Assembly (NCBI RefSeq): GCF_019056395.1
Contig: NZ_CP077639.1
Location: forward strand, 2,730,001 to 2,794,000
Reading direction: 5' to 3'
DNA: 64,000 nucleotides
Source of the DNA: Terribacillus sp. DMT04
GTDB lineage: Bacteria; Bacillota; Bacilli; Bacillales; Amphibacillaceae
Shown here: one piece after another, positions 53,264 through 62,047 of the stretch
How positions within the stretch are numbered: the first letter of the stretch is position 1
How the letters are laid out: the number at the start of each line of letters is the position of its first letter
Program-made: the position numbers and the translations under genes
The notes under the pieces: model-generated
What the model was told of the DNA's origin: nothing
The model's database searches: none
The model's input: the letters and a program-made list of their open reading frames with translations, nothing else

Positions 53264-53998
53264 ATGTATTTTTGGCTTAGTTTGACTTTTGCAATTGGGT
53301 TTGCGCTTATTCATTATTGCTCCAAGTATATGGGCTTCTTAAAGGAAACACCGCGCAGTAAATTTCTATCAATTTCAGCTGGAATAGCGGTTGCTTACGT
53401 GTTTGTGCACCTTCTTCCTGAACTGAATCATTACCAAGAGCTGCTGAATGACGAATTAGAGCACCACATATGGAGCTATACAGAGAACCATATTTATATT
53501 CTAGCGCTGATCGGCTTAATCTTATTTTATGGTTTGGAAAGACTGGTAAAAGTGTCAAAACAAACGACTAAGCTGCATAATCCTGATGAGACAAAATCGG
53601 GTATCTTTTGGATTCATATGAGCTCTTTTTTCCTGTACAACAGTATTATTGGTTACTTATTAGTGCGAGAAGAATATGAATCTCCATTCGGTATGCTCTT
53701 CTACTTTATTGCGCTAGGTGTGCATTTTGTTACGAACGATCGGAGCCTGCGCAGTGACCACAAGCACATCTATGACAAATATGGCAGATTACTTCTGACA
53801 GGTGCAATCCTTTTGGGTTGGATAGTTGGTGTTATGACAGAATTAAATGAGCTCATCATATCCTTGCTCACAGCCTTTATTGCAGGTGGAATTATATTAA
53901 ATGTAATGAAAGAGGAACTTCCAGAAGAGAGACAAAGCAGTATAGTCAGCTTCCTGCTTGGTGCAGCAGGCTATACAACATTGCTACTGTTGATTTGA
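53264..53998 (+). CDS. Polytopic membrane protein, ZIP-like, unknown function
   Basis: 244 residues from ATG 53264 (AGAAAGGAAG upstream; an earlier in-frame ATG at 53213 lacks an SD). Seven or eight predicted membrane helices. Polar residues inside helices include AYVFVHLLPEL and ALGVHFVTND, spaced like metal-ligand helices of ZIP transporters, but the classic HNxxD signature is absent. The central loop is hydrophilic (KVSKQTTKLHNPDETKSG). It could be a divergent ZIP-fold protein; substrate unknown. Confidence 0.65.
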   Translation: MYFWLSLTFAIGFALIHYCSKYMGFLKETPRSKFLSISAGIAVAYVFVHLLPELNHYQELLNDELEHHIWSYTENHIYILALIGLILFYGLERLVKVSKQTTKLHNPDETKSGIFWIHMSSFFLYNSIIGYLLVREEYESPFGMLFYFIALGVHFVTNDRSLRSDHKHIYDKYGRLLLTGAILLGWIVGVMTELNELIISLLTAFIAGGIILNVMKEELPEERQSSIVSFLLGAAGYTTLLLLI

Positions 53999-54083
53999 AG
54001 AAAGGGCTTAGGACGAAGGTGCTTAAGTTACCGCTTCGGCCGGAATCGAATACAAAGCGACAGCCTTTCTCACCAATACTATA

Positions 54084-54134
54084 TAAAAAGCCGGGCAGTT
54101 CTGTTTAACTCCAGAATTGCTCGGCTTTGTTTTA
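54084..54134. terminator. Bidirectional terminator
   Basis: AAAGCCGGGCA-TTCTG paired with CAGAA-TGCTCGGCTTT, between the convergent membrane-protein gene and ywgA. Confidence 0.88.
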
Positions 54135-54635
54135 TGCTTGCAGCTTTTTCATTGAAGCGATGAATTCCCATGCTTGGGTCATCTCTTCGTCTGTATAGTT
54201 TTGTTTCTTCTTGACTGTCCGTACCTTCTCTTCCACTTCCTCTTGCTGCAGCTCTTCGAAATATAACATCGTCGAAACGAGTTCCAGAAAACGGGAGCTT
54301 TTTTCTTTTAACAGGTGAACGGCCTGTTGGTAATCAGGAAAGTGATTATCATAATGGGTGAGGAACTGCTGCCCCTCTTCTGTCATTGTATATCGGTACT
54401 GAATATAACTGCTTTTATCTTCTTTTGTCTCCTGGAGTAATCCAAGATTGCTCAATTCATCTACACGCAAAGATAATTCTTCTGAATACGGTCCGAATAA
54501 ATGGAATTCATATTTCTCTCCGAACGGAACTCCATTTTTCTTCAGTATGTAGATCATCTTTTGCAATTTCTTCCTGCCTACTACTTCTTCCGCGGAAGAA
54601 AAGAACTGCAGGAGATTCGCATGATTGGCTAGCAT
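54132..54635 (-). CDS. ywgA: YwgA family protein
   Basis: 167-residue helical, soluble protein. The N-terminal half (RKKLQKMIYILKKNGVPFGEKYEFHLFGPYSEEL) resembles Panacea/SocA-like and winged-helix antitoxin-like folds. Function unknown. It follows ywfO by 12 nt and is conserved beside it. The ATG has AAGGAGGAG. Confidence 0.85.
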   Translation of the reverse strand: MLANHANLLQFFSSAEEVVGRKKLQKMIYILKKNGVPFGEKYEFHLFGPYSEELSLRVDELSNLGLLQETKEDKSSYIQYRYTMTEEGQQFLTHYDNHFPDYQQAVHLLKEKSSRFLELVSTMLYFEELQQEEVEEKVRTVKKKQNYTDEEMTQAWEFIASMKKLQA

Positions 54636-54647
54636 AGCTGCTCCTCC

Positions 54648-55943
54648 TTATTGAAATAATATCTCAAAAATCCGCTGCTTCTGTGTGCTCTCATCCGGCA
54701 AAGCTTCTAGTATATCTTGTGGAAAGTATAATTTATGGTCTGTTCGTTTCTTACCCGAAATTGCTTCCACTATATCCGATTGGCGGGATAATTCCTTCAG
54801 TTTCCCATTTGGAAGCTGCAAGTGAATCGGAAGCCGCTCCTCTTCTTCCCCAGGACGGTAGAAATCATACGGCAAATCAGAAGAAGAGTCATCAATCAAA
54901 TAATATTCCGGATCGATGCCGACTTCATAGAAAAGCTTCGACAATTCTACCATTTCCTTTACGTGCAGAAGCGGATTGAATTCGACATATTTGAACAATC
55001 TGCGATTCAGAAATCTTTCGCACAAGTCTCTTAGTATATCATCTTCTTCCTCCAGCCAAGCTTGGAAATAAAAGCCTGTGACGTTCTCATCAAGCCGAAT
55101 ATAATCCTCCAGCGTTATATCTCCATCGAATAAAGAAATAAAATGCTCTGGTCGCAATTTAAACGTATAATCACTCAAATAGAGCGCTTTTGCACGGTGC
55201 AAGATTTTCGTCAGGATAACCTCCGCGCTGCGCGTAACAGGGTGGAAATATACTTGCCAATACATCTGATAACGGCTCATGATATAATCTTCGACTGCGT
55301 GCATACCGGATTCTTTAATAACCACCTGATCTTCACGCGGCCGCATGACCCGGAGAATGCGCTCCATATCGAAGTGACCGTAGCTTACGCCAGTGAAATA
55401 GGCATCCCGCTGCAAGTAGTCCATTCTGTCAGCATCAATTTGGCTTGAGATAATGCTGACGATCAATTTATCGCCATAGGTCTTGTTAATAACTTCGGCT
55501 ACCTTTTTTGGGAAGCTGGCACTCACTTTACGAAGCACATGATTTACACCCGTATTACCAAGAATAATCTTACGAGTAAATTCCTCATGATCCAGACCGA
55601 ATACCTTCTCAAAAGAATGAGAGTAAGGTCCATGTCCTAAATCGTGAAGCAACGCAGCACAAAGCACGAGCAGGCGCTGTTCCTTTTTCCAATTCAAACG
55701 GTTTTCGAAATTGCTGACAATCCGTCTGACGATCTCATAAACGCCCAGAGAGTGGTTAAAACGGCTGTGTTCAGCACCATGAAACGTCATATAAGAGGTG
55801 CCAAGCTGCTTAATCCGGCGCAGCCGCTGGAATTCAGGTGTTGCGATTAAATCCCATATTACCCGGTCGCGGACATGTACATAACGATGCACAGGATCTT
55901 TGAAAACTTTCTCTTCCTCTAGCTTTTCGTCTCGATACGCCAT
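54648..55943 (-). CDS. ywfO: HD-domain phosphohydrolase (YwfO)
   Basis: dNTP triphosphohydrolase-like protein, 431 residues. The HD motif chain is intact: H in RFNHSLGVYEI, HDLGHGPYSH (the HD pair) and D in QIDADRMDYLQRDAYFTGV. The N-terminal YVHVRDRVIWDLIATPEFQRLRRIKQLG is family-typical. Substrate inferred to be nucleotides. Confidence 0.92.
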   Translation of the reverse strand: MAYRDEKLEEEKVFKDPVHRYVHVRDRVIWDLIATPEFQRLRRIKQLGTSYMTFHGAEHSRFNHSLGVYEIVRRIVSNFENRLNWKKEQRLLVLCAALLHDLGHGPYSHSFEKVFGLDHEEFTRKIILGNTGVNHVLRKVSASFPKKVAEVINKTYGDKLIVSIISSQIDADRMDYLQRDAYFTGVSYGHFDMERILRVMRPREDQVVIKESGMHAVEDYIMSRYQMYWQVYFHPVTRSAEVILTKILHRAKALYLSDYTFKLRPEHFISLFDGDITLEDYIRLDENVTGFYFQAWLEEEDDILRDLCERFLNRRLFKYVEFNPLLHVKEMVELSKLFYEVGIDPEYYLIDDSSSDLPYDFYRPGEEEERLPIHLQLPNGKLKELSRQSDIVEAISGKKRTDHKLYFPQDILEALPDESTQKQRIFEILFQ

Positions 55944-56050
55944 TTCCTCTGCCTCACTTTATGTCATTGAATCTCGATTATTTTTGTCCAATAGACTTAG
56001 TTTATAGAATATTGCTGGTTACGTAAATAACTTAAAGTAATTTTTACTCG

Positions 56051-56080
56051 TTTCTTGTCTGCCCTGTTTTTTGCTATACT
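56051..56080 (+). promoter_or_regulatory. lipL promoter
   Basis: TTTCTT, 18-bp spacer and TATACT preceded by TGC (extended -10). It overlaps a spurious upstream ATG at 56081, supporting the later lipL start. Confidence 0.6.
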
Positions 56081-56128
56081 ATGTATTGGCGTTTTCATGC
56101 CATTTTGTTGAAAAGGAGCGCGTATGAC

Positions 56129-56965
56129 GTGTTGCATACATTATTTGAATCACCAGAATTCCGCATCATCGACCATTCCAAGGAAGACAGTCCCGACCAG
56201 GCAATGGCTTCTTTTGCTATTGATGATGCACTTGCAATATCTGTTGGAGAAGAATTAGCTGTACCAACAGCAAGATTATGGATTCATGACCGAACGATTA
56301 TGCTCGGTATTCCCGATTCCCGGCTGCCATATATAGAAGAAGGCGTGGCTTATTTAGAGGAACAAGGCTACAAAGCAGTCGTTCGAAATTCAGGCGGACT
56401 AGCTGTTCTTTTAGATAAAGGCGTCGTCAATTTATCTTTTATCTTCCCAGATGCAAAGCATATCGGTATCCATGATGGCTACCAAGCTATGGTATCCTTC
56501 ATTCAATACATTTTCCAGGATTTAACGAACAAAATCGAAGCATTTGAAGTAGAAGGTTCTTACTGTCCAGGCACCTATGACTTAAGTATAGATGGCCGTA
56601 AATTTGCTGGTATCTCACAACGCCGGGTTAAAGATGGTTCGGCCGTGCAAATCTACTTATGTGTGGATGGCAGCGGTGCTGGACGAGCCGAAGTTGTTCG
56701 AGCATTTTATGAGCGAGCAAAACAACATGCTGAAACTCGCTTCACGTTCCCAGAAGTAGTGCCTGAAACGATGGCATCCCTAGAAGAACTGCTGCATGTT
56801 CCGATAACAAGCGAGCAAGTATGCAAGCGAATTGTCGATGGGCTTGCCTCCATTACACGCATCAACCCTTCCGACAAGATGACGGAGCAAGAAATGCAGT
56901 GGCAGCAAGAACGAATGAAGCTCATGCTAAAACGAAATGAAGATTTCCAACAAAAAAACCGCTAA
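56129..56965 (+). CDS. lipL: Octanoyl-[GcvH]:protein N-octanoyltransferase
   Basis: Transfers octanoyl from GcvH to E2 subunits in lipoate assembly. 278 residues from GTG 56129 (AAAGGAG 10 nt upstream; TTG at the next codon is an alternative). BPL/LipA-type fold with VVRNSGGLAVLLDKGVVN and catalytic C146 in GSYCPGTYDLSI, then GRKFAGISQRR. Position beside ywfO matches ywfL/lipL. Confidence 0.93.
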   Translation: MLHTLFESPEFRIIDHSKEDSPDQAMASFAIDDALAISVGEELAVPTARLWIHDRTIMLGIPDSRLPYIEEGVAYLEEQGYKAVVRNSGGLAVLLDKGVVNLSFIFPDAKHIGIHDGYQAMVSFIQYIFQDLTNKIEAFEVEGSYCPGTYDLSIDGRKFAGISQRRVKDGSAVQIYLCVDGSGAGRAEVVRAFYERAKQHAETRFTFPEVVPETMASLEELLHVPITSEQVCKRIVDGLASITRINPSDKMTEQEMQWQQERMKLMLKRNEDFQQKNR

Positions 56966-56990
56966 ACCGTTCGCCGGTCAGCGGTTTTTC
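56952..56990. terminator. Bidirectional terminator
   Basis: AAAAACCGCT/AGCGGTTTTT around a GC-rich loop, between convergent lipL and the LOV-STAS gene. Confidence 0.9.
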
Positions 56991-57781
56991 TCTTTTTCAA
57001 GAAAGCTTAATGCTTGTTTTACTGTCGAGTAAAACGGGATATTCTGTTCGTGGAAATCAACGCTTCGCACACTTTCCATCGCCATCTTCGGGTGAAAACC
57101 TGTCACAATCAAGCGAGTACCCATTAATTCAAGAAGCTGATGCAAGCGAAGCACACCATCATGGACACCACTGTGAAAACGGCTGATTCCTTGCAGATCA
57201 ATTATAAAATTCTGCTCTCCGGTTTGCTGCACATGCTCCCCGACTCTCTCAAGTATTTGATTGAGCCTGCGATCATCAACATCGCCAATCAAAGGCAAAA
57301 TTGACGTTGTATCCGTAATTGGTACAATTGGTGTTGACAGCCTTGATACTTCCTCTAAATAATGCGCAACAAGCTCTTCATTGAGTTTTCGCTCAGTTAT
57401 ATCCTTTTGCACCCCAACGAAAAATGTCTTTTTTTCATCATCTAGGTAAATTGGATATATCTCCAGCTCATTCCAAAACATCTCGCCGTCTTTGCGGTAA
57501 TTCTTTAATTCCACAACAATGGGATCTTCTTGCTTTATAGCATTGCGAATGATTGTCACATCATTTTTACTTGTATCTTCACCTTGCAGAAAACGGCAGT
57601 TATGGCCGATAATTTCCTCGGAAGTATAACCAGTAAGCTCTTCAAAGCCTTTATTGGTATAAATAATCGGATTATCAGGTAGTGAAGGGTCTGTAATTAC
57701 CACTCCTGCACCTACGTAATCGATAGCATGCTTTACAAATTGATCAGTTACTTCGGATGAATAGCGGAAATCCTTAACCAA
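56978..57781 (-). CDS. pfyP: LOV-STAS blue-light photoreceptor (YtvA/PfyP-like)
   Basis: Flavin-binding photoreceptor. LOV/PAS core (about 15-125) with the photoactive cysteine in GHNCRFLQG, the J-alpha linker (QKDITERKLNEELV) and a C-terminal STAS domain (about 145-260; FIIDLQGISRFHSGV). A TTG start at 57779-57781 (GGAG 9 nt upstream) places the cysteine at C62, the same number as B. subtilis YtvA; a GTG two codons upstream is too near the SD. YtvA activates sigma-B stress signalling through the stressosome; that role is inferred here. Confidence 0.92.
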   Translation of the reverse strand: MVKDFRYSSEVTDQFVKHAIDYVGAGVVITDPSLPDNPIIYTNKGFEELTGYTSEEIIGHNCRFLQGEDTSKNDVTIIRNAIKQEDPIVVELKNYRKDGEMFWNELEIYPIYLDDEKKTFFVGVQKDITERKLNEELVAHYLEEVSRLSTPIVPITDTTSILPLIGDVDDRRLNQILERVGEHVQQTGEQNFIIDLQGISRFHSGVHDGVLRLHQLLELMGTRLIVTGFHPKMAMESVRSVDFHEQNIPFYSTVKQALSFLEKEKNR

Positions 57782-57878
57782 ACACACTCACTCCTTTAAC
57801 CATGTAAACAACGTCATTTTACTATAGTCAGGCAGAAAATACAAAAGATAGTATTTTGTGTCGACTGATAGATAAATA

Positions 57879-57940
57879 CAAAAAAAATCCAAACTTATAT
57901 GAAACTCATGTCGAGATTCATCATCGTTTGGATTTTTTGA
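57879..57940. terminator. pta terminator
   Basis: ATCCAAAC/GTTTGGAT with inner ATGAAACTC/GAGATTCAT pairs, A8 left and T6 right. Confidence 0.88.
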
Positions 57941-57957
57941 GCACTTCTTAGCAGTAC

Positions 57958-58932
57958 TTATTGTACGGATTGTGCTGCAGTGATTAGTGTAAGCTTGTAC
58001 ACGTCTTCTGCGTCACAGCCGCGGGATAGATCGTTTACCGGAGCGTTAAGGCCTTGTAGAATCGGACCTACTGCGTCAAAGTTACCAAGACGCTGTGCGA
58101 TTTTGTAGCCAATGTTTCCTGCTTCCAGGCTAGGGAATACGAATACATTCGCATCACCTTTTAGTACAGCATCTGGAGCTTTTTTCGCTGCTACAGATGG
58201 AACGAAAGCAGCATCGAATTGGAATTCTCCGTCTACAACAAGATCAGGATTTTTCTCTTTAGCGATTGCTAGCGCATCGGATACTTTCTCTGTTTCCGGA
58301 GATTTCGCGGAACCTTTTGTAGAGAAGCTTAAAAGTGCGACTTTTGGATCGATGTCGAACATAGCTGCTGTTTCAGCGCTTGCTACAGCAATCTCAGCAA
58401 GATCTTGGCTGTCTGGTGCAATATTGATTGCACAGTCGCCAAATACATAACGCTCGTCGTCTCTTACCATAACGAATGCACCTGATGTTTTCTTATAACC
58501 TGGCTTTGTTTTAATAATTTGAAGCGCTGGGCGAACTGTATCAGCTGTAGAATGAGCCGCTCCGCTAACAAGACCATCTGCTTCGCCAGTGTAAACAAGC
58601 ATTGTACCGAAGTAGTTTTCATCTTTTAGCATTTTCTTTGCATCTTCTTCCGTTGCTTTACCTTTGCGGCGTTCTACAAACGCTGCGACTAGTTCATCGA
58701 ATTTCTCGTAAGTATCTGGGTCGATGATTGTTGCATCATGCAGGTTGATAGACAATTCTTTTGCCTTGCTCTCCACTTGTTCTTTATTACCAATAAGAAT
58801 CGGTGCAATAATGCCCTCTTCTGCAAGCTTTGCAGCTGCTTCCAAAATACGTTCGTCCAAGCCCTCTGGCAAGACGATCCTTTTATTTTGACCTGTCACT
58901 TTTTCCCGCAATGTTTGAAATAAATCACTCAT
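57958..58932 (-). CDS. pta: Phosphate acetyltransferase
   Basis: Converts acetyl-CoA and phosphate to acetyl phosphate for overflow acetate production. 324 residues; GLVSGAAHSTADTVRPALQIIKT and SFSTKGSAKSPE are the conserved blocks. Single-domain form. The start follows TAGGAGGG. Confidence 0.97.
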   Translation of the reverse strand: MSDLFQTLREKVTGQNKRIVLPEGLDERILEAAAKLAEEGIIAPILIGNKEQVESKAKELSINLHDATIIDPDTYEKFDELVAAFVERRKGKATEEDAKKMLKDENYFGTMLVYTGEADGLVSGAAHSTADTVRPALQIIKTKPGYKKTSGAFVMVRDDERYVFGDCAINIAPDSQDLAEIAVASAETAAMFDIDPKVALLSFSTKGSAKSPETEKVSDALAIAKEKNPDLVVDGEFQFDAAFVPSVAAKKAPDAVLKGDANVFVFPSLEAGNIGYKIAQRLGNFDAVGPILQGLNAPVNDLSRGCDAEDVYKLTLITAAQSVQ

Positions 58933-59094
58933 CTAAAAACCCTCCTAGAATATGTCTGCTTTTCTATAGTAAATCTTTTTGTTTTACTTTTAAAGTCATA
59001 TAAACCGCCGCTGATTTTTTTAATTAAAATAACCACCTCTATAGATGTTCCCTTTTTTGTCAAAGTATACACGTTTTACTGCGTTCACTCTTGG

Positions 59095-59100
59095 TATAAT
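59095..59100 (+). promoter_or_regulatory. hemQ extended -10
   Basis: TATAAT preceded by TGG (TGn), about 95 bp upstream of hemQ. No good -35 at 17 bp. Confidence 0.45.
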
Positions 59101-59192
59101 AGAGATAGAAGAAGTGAGCACAGACAGGGATGCAGCATTGCTGTTTGTGTTACACTATATTGAAAATGTGTACGTAAAAGGAGTGTTTAGGC

Positions 59193-59942
59193 ATGGCAGA
59201 AGCAGTAGAAACCATGGACGGCTGGTATTGCCTGCATGATTTCCGTGTAATGGATTGGACAAGCTGGAAACTAGCGTCTGATGAAGATCGCCAAGCAGCA
59301 ATCGAGGAATTCCAAAACTGGATGTCTGATATGGAACAAGTGGAGGAAGCAAATAACGGCAGTCAGTTAGCCTATAAGATTATTGGTCACAAAGCTGACA
59401 TTATGTTTATGATTTTGCGTCCGACAATGGATGAGCTGCAAGAAATCGAGACAGCGTTTGATAAGACGAAGATTGCCTCGTTTATGACGAAGAGCTTTTC
59501 TTATTTATCCGTTGTGGAGCTTTCTAAATATATGAGCAAACCAGGCGTCGATATTGAACAAAAACCAGAAGTGCAAGCACGCTTGAAACCAATCCTGCCT
59601 CGCTGGGATTACATGTGCTTCTATCCGATGGACAAACGTCGGATGAACGAGGATAACTGGTATTCTCTAGAAAAAGATGCGCGTTCCAAGCTTATGTACG
59701 AACATAGTAAAACTGGACGCAAATATGCTGGTCAAATTAAGCAAATTATAACTGGCTCATTCGGATTCGATGATTGGGAATGGGGCGTTACACTGTTCGC
59801 ACATGATCCGCTGCCAATCAAGAAACTTGTATACGAAATGCGCTTTGATGAAGTGAGTGCGCGTTACGGCGAGTTCGGTGATTTCTATTTCGGTAATATC
59901 TTGGAAAAAGATGCCGCTGCAACATACTTCCATATTTCATAA
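59193..59942 (+). CDS. hemQ: Coproheme decarboxylase (HemQ/ChdC)
   Basis: Last step of the coproporphyrin-dependent heme pathway of Gram-positives. 249-residue chlorite-dismutase-fold protein; catalytic tyrosine Y144 in YMCFYPMDKRR and proximal histidine H171 in LMYEHSKTGRKY. Divergent from pta, as in B. subtilis (ywfI). Confidence 0.96.
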   Translation: MAEAVETMDGWYCLHDFRVMDWTSWKLASDEDRQAAIEEFQNWMSDMEQVEEANNGSQLAYKIIGHKADIMFMILRPTMDELQEIETAFDKTKIASFMTKSFSYLSVVELSKYMSKPGVDIEQKPEVQARLKPILPRWDYMCFYPMDKRRMNEDNWYSLEKDARSKLMYEHSKTGRKYAGQIKQIITGSFGFDDWEWGVTLFAHDPLPIKKLVYEMRFDEVSARYGEFGDFYFGNILEKDAAATYFHIS

Positions 59943-59943
59943 T

Positions 59944-60275
59944 AGAGGCTGAGACATAATTGTTTAAGCTATGTAAAGATCCAAGCAATACTGCAAGTAA
60001 CAGCAGCATTGTTTGGATTTTTTGCGTTAAGGATCTACACTCCGCTGATTTTGTTATGGGAAACCTTCACTCGTGTAGACAGATTACATAGACTCCCCCG
60101 AAAATAAGAGCGATTTTCTTGTCGGTACTTATTTTAAAAGCTATTTCCGTCCGTCCGACGATAACAGCTAAAGTTAGGCAGCAGCAGTCAGAGGGCTGCA
60201 TTCAAAAGTATGGATCTAGTCATCGATTGCTTTTAGGATGATTGTATCTTGTTTTGCCCGGCGCTTTTTTTATTT
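59944..60275 (-). repeat. Dispersed intergenic repeat, copy 3 (internal deletion)
   Basis: Reverse-complement match to copy 2, including both ends and the ATCCAA-type terminator. The large internal palindrome is missing: on the minus strand AATCAGCGGAGTGTA joins sequence that in copy 2 flanks the palindrome at two AGCG tetranucleotides. Confidence 0.85.
59976..60024 (+). terminator. hemQ terminator inside repeat copy 3
   Basis: ATCCAAGCAATACTGC paired with GCAGCATTGTTTGGAT (16 bp, one mismatch, one G-U), followed by T6. Confidence 0.92.
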
Positions 60276-60422
60276 GCACTTGTTCTACTCCCCGTATTGC
60301 CTACATACCTTGTAAGAGAACAGGCATGAGTTTATCTGACAAAAGGAGCAAGCGGCTGACCTGATGTATTAGTTCAGCCGGGAACCTTTGGACGAAGAGG
60401 ATATGGAAAGGGGATTGAAAAA

Positions 60423-60920
60423 ATGAGCAAGAATCAAAACCAAGAGAACCAAACTCCGAGCACTCCGCAATTCCAGGAACAAACCCAGGCTTATTCTTAC
60501 CCGCAAGTTCCTAACTTCAGCTATCCGTATCGCCAGCAGAACCAGCCGTATTATCCACAGCAGCAGCAACAGCCAGTTCCGCCTACAACAGCAGGCGGCA
60601 ACATGGGATTCCCGCAAGGCGTTGGAGGAACTGGACTGCCAGTTGAACAATCGTACATTGAGAACATTTTACGTCTTAACCGTAACAAACTAGCTACTGT
60701 TTATATGACTTTTGAAAATAATGACCGCTGGAATGCGAAGATCTTTAAAGGTGTTATTGAAGCTGCCGGGCGTGATCATCTTATCCTGCGCGATCCGGAA
60801 AATAACCGACGTTACTTGCTGTTAATGATTTATCTGGACTATGTGACTTTTGACGAGCCGCTTAATTATGAGTACCCTTATGCCAATCAAGGTAATATCG
60901 CAACTTATCCTCCACGATAA
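60423..60920 (+). CDS. gerQ: Spore coat protein GerQ
   Basis: Inner coat protein needed to localise the germination lytic enzyme CwlJ; cross-linked by transglutaminase. 165 residues: a Gln/Pro/Tyr-rich, low-complexity N-terminus (about 1-68) with many glutamines and lysines for cross-linking, and a conserved C-terminal domain (SYIENILRLNRNKLATVYMTFE). SD AAAGGGG precedes the ATG. Sigma-E control is inferred from the family. Confidence 0.93.
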   Translation: MSKNQNQENQTPSTPQFQEQTQAYSYPQVPNFSYPYRQQNQPYYPQQQQQPVPPTTAGGNMGFPQGVGGTGLPVEQSYIENILRLNRNKLATVYMTFENNDRWNAKIFKGVIEAAGRDHLILRDPENNRRYLLLMIYLDYVTFDEPLNYEYPYANQGNIATYPPR

Positions 60921-60921
60921 G

Positions 60922-60955
60922 AAAAACCCTCTGCCCGCATGGCAGAGGGTTTTCT
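60922..60955. terminator. Bidirectional terminator
   Basis: AAAACCCTCTGCC/GGCAGAGGGTTTT with a 5-nt loop between convergent gerQ and ywdK. Confidence 0.95.
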
Positions 60956-61327
60956 TTATAAATGTTTTATTGCGGTATAACCGAGCAGAATCCAGCCGAT
61001 TAAGAACGCGACCCCGCCAACTGGTGTAATTAAAGCAAACAATGTTATTCCACTGACAGCATATAGGTACAGTGTGCCTGAAAACAGCAGAATACCTGCT
61101 ATGAAGAAACGGCCGGCAGTTGTCAGCGTGCCTGCTTGGATTTTTTGCAGCAATAACGCAACACCAATGATCGCAATCGTGTGGAACATTTGATATTGGA
61201 CCGCTTTTTCCCATGTAGCAATGGCTTTCTCAGACAATCTGCCTTCCAGGCCGTGTGCGCCAAATGCGCCCAGTGCCACGGTAATAAATCCGCTGATCGC
61301 TCCTATTAGTAATAAAGCTTTCATCAT
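60956..61327 (-). CDS. ywdK: DUF423 membrane protein (YwdK)
   Basis: 123 residues with four predicted membrane helices and the DUF423 blocks GAFGAHGLE and VQYQMFHTIAII near the N-terminus and FLIGWILLGYTAIK at the end. Function unknown. 12 bp downstream of ywdI. Confidence 0.9.
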   Translation of the reverse strand: MMKALLLIGAISGFITVALGAFGAHGLEGRLSEKAIATWEKAVQYQMFHTIAIIGVALLLQKIQAGTLTTAGRFFIAGILLFSGTLYLYAVSGITLFALITPVGGVAFLIGWILLGYTAIKHL

Positions 61328-61339
61328 CCTGCTCCTTTA

Positions 61340-61642
61340 TTAAAAATCAAACAAAGATTTGCCGTTTGATTCCTCATCATCGTCTTCGAATGTTTTTTTC
61401 GGCTGCTGAACCGGCCATTCTCCTGTCATTGCCGCCCACTCTGCTGCTGAGGGCTCTGCAGAAGGTTCTGAGCGTTTAGGTTCAGGCATTTGTATCTTAG
61501 CCGGTGCATCATTTTGTAAAAACAGATCACACATAGAACGGACTGCACGTACGTGCTCTCGCTGTTTCTGGACATCATCCATTTGCAGCGCCCGCTCCAG
61601 CTCCTCTTCCATCTGTCGCAGTACTGCCTTTTCACTTAACAA
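61340..61642 (-). CDS. ywdI: YwdI family protein
   Basis: About 100-residue, hydrophilic, mostly helical N-terminus (LSEKAVLRQMEEELERAL) and a disordered C-terminus ending GKSLFDF. Start set at TTG 61640-61642, 6 nt after GGAGGTG; in-frame ATGs upstream (61669) fall before this SD. Function unknown. Confidence 0.75.
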   Translation of the reverse strand: MLSEKAVLRQMEEELERALQMDDVQKQREHVRAVRSMCDLFLQNDAPAKIQMPEPKRSEPSAEPSAAEWAAMTGEWPVQQPKKTFEDDDEESNGKSLFDF

Positions 61643-61756
61643 ACCGTCCACCTCCATCATGTACTTCATTATGCATTATAACAGAATCGGTCATAAAAAA
61701 TTAAATGACGAAATACGCACAATTAACTGGTATTTTTTACTCAACTGTCTTGGAAC

Positions 61757-61782
61757 AAAAAAAGTCCGCCATCATGGCGAAC
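61757..61782 (-). terminator. Terminator of the 46-codon gene
   Basis: GTTCGCC/GGCGGAC (one G-U), 5-nt loop, T7 on the minus strand. Confidence 0.85.
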
Positions 61783-61792
61783 CTTCTTGTTA

Positions 61793-61933
61793 TTAAAGCG
61801 CTTGTTTCATTATATCGGACCGTTCAGCAACGTATTGTTCATGCATCCATTTGAGAAAGTCGTATTCTGTGGCTGTGGAAGGGCGCTTAAGTTCCTCCTC
61901 CACTTGGTCGACAAAGGATAAAAAGCTAATCAT
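61793..61933 (-). CDS. Small conserved-looking protein, 46 residues
   Basis: ATG at 61931-61933, excellent SD AGAGGAGGTAA 6 nt upstream, stop TAA, then a good terminator 10 bp later. The sequence starts MISFLSFVDQVEEELKRP and ends ERSDIMKQAL, with TATEYDFLKWMHEQY in between: soluble, amphipathic, acidic, no signal peptide. Codon use is normal for the window. I do not recognise the family. Confidence 0.8.
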   Translation of the reverse strand: MISFLSFVDQVEEELKRPSTATEYDFLKWMHEQYVAERSDIMKQAL

Positions 61934-62047
61934 TGCTAATTACCTCCTCTGGTTATAGCCTCTGTAATCCATTCTAATGGACAAAGCTATGCTTGACAAT
62001 AAGTTTTCAAAATATTCACGACAAATTAACATTCGCCAAATATCTTG

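Larger units (their letters stand above)
59943..60422. other. hemQ-gerQ intergenic region
   Basis: 480 bp without a gene. Left two-thirds is repeat copy 3 with the hemQ terminator; the right third should hold the gerQ promoter (CATACCTT at about 60305 is a weak sigma-E -10 candidate). Confidence 0.6.
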
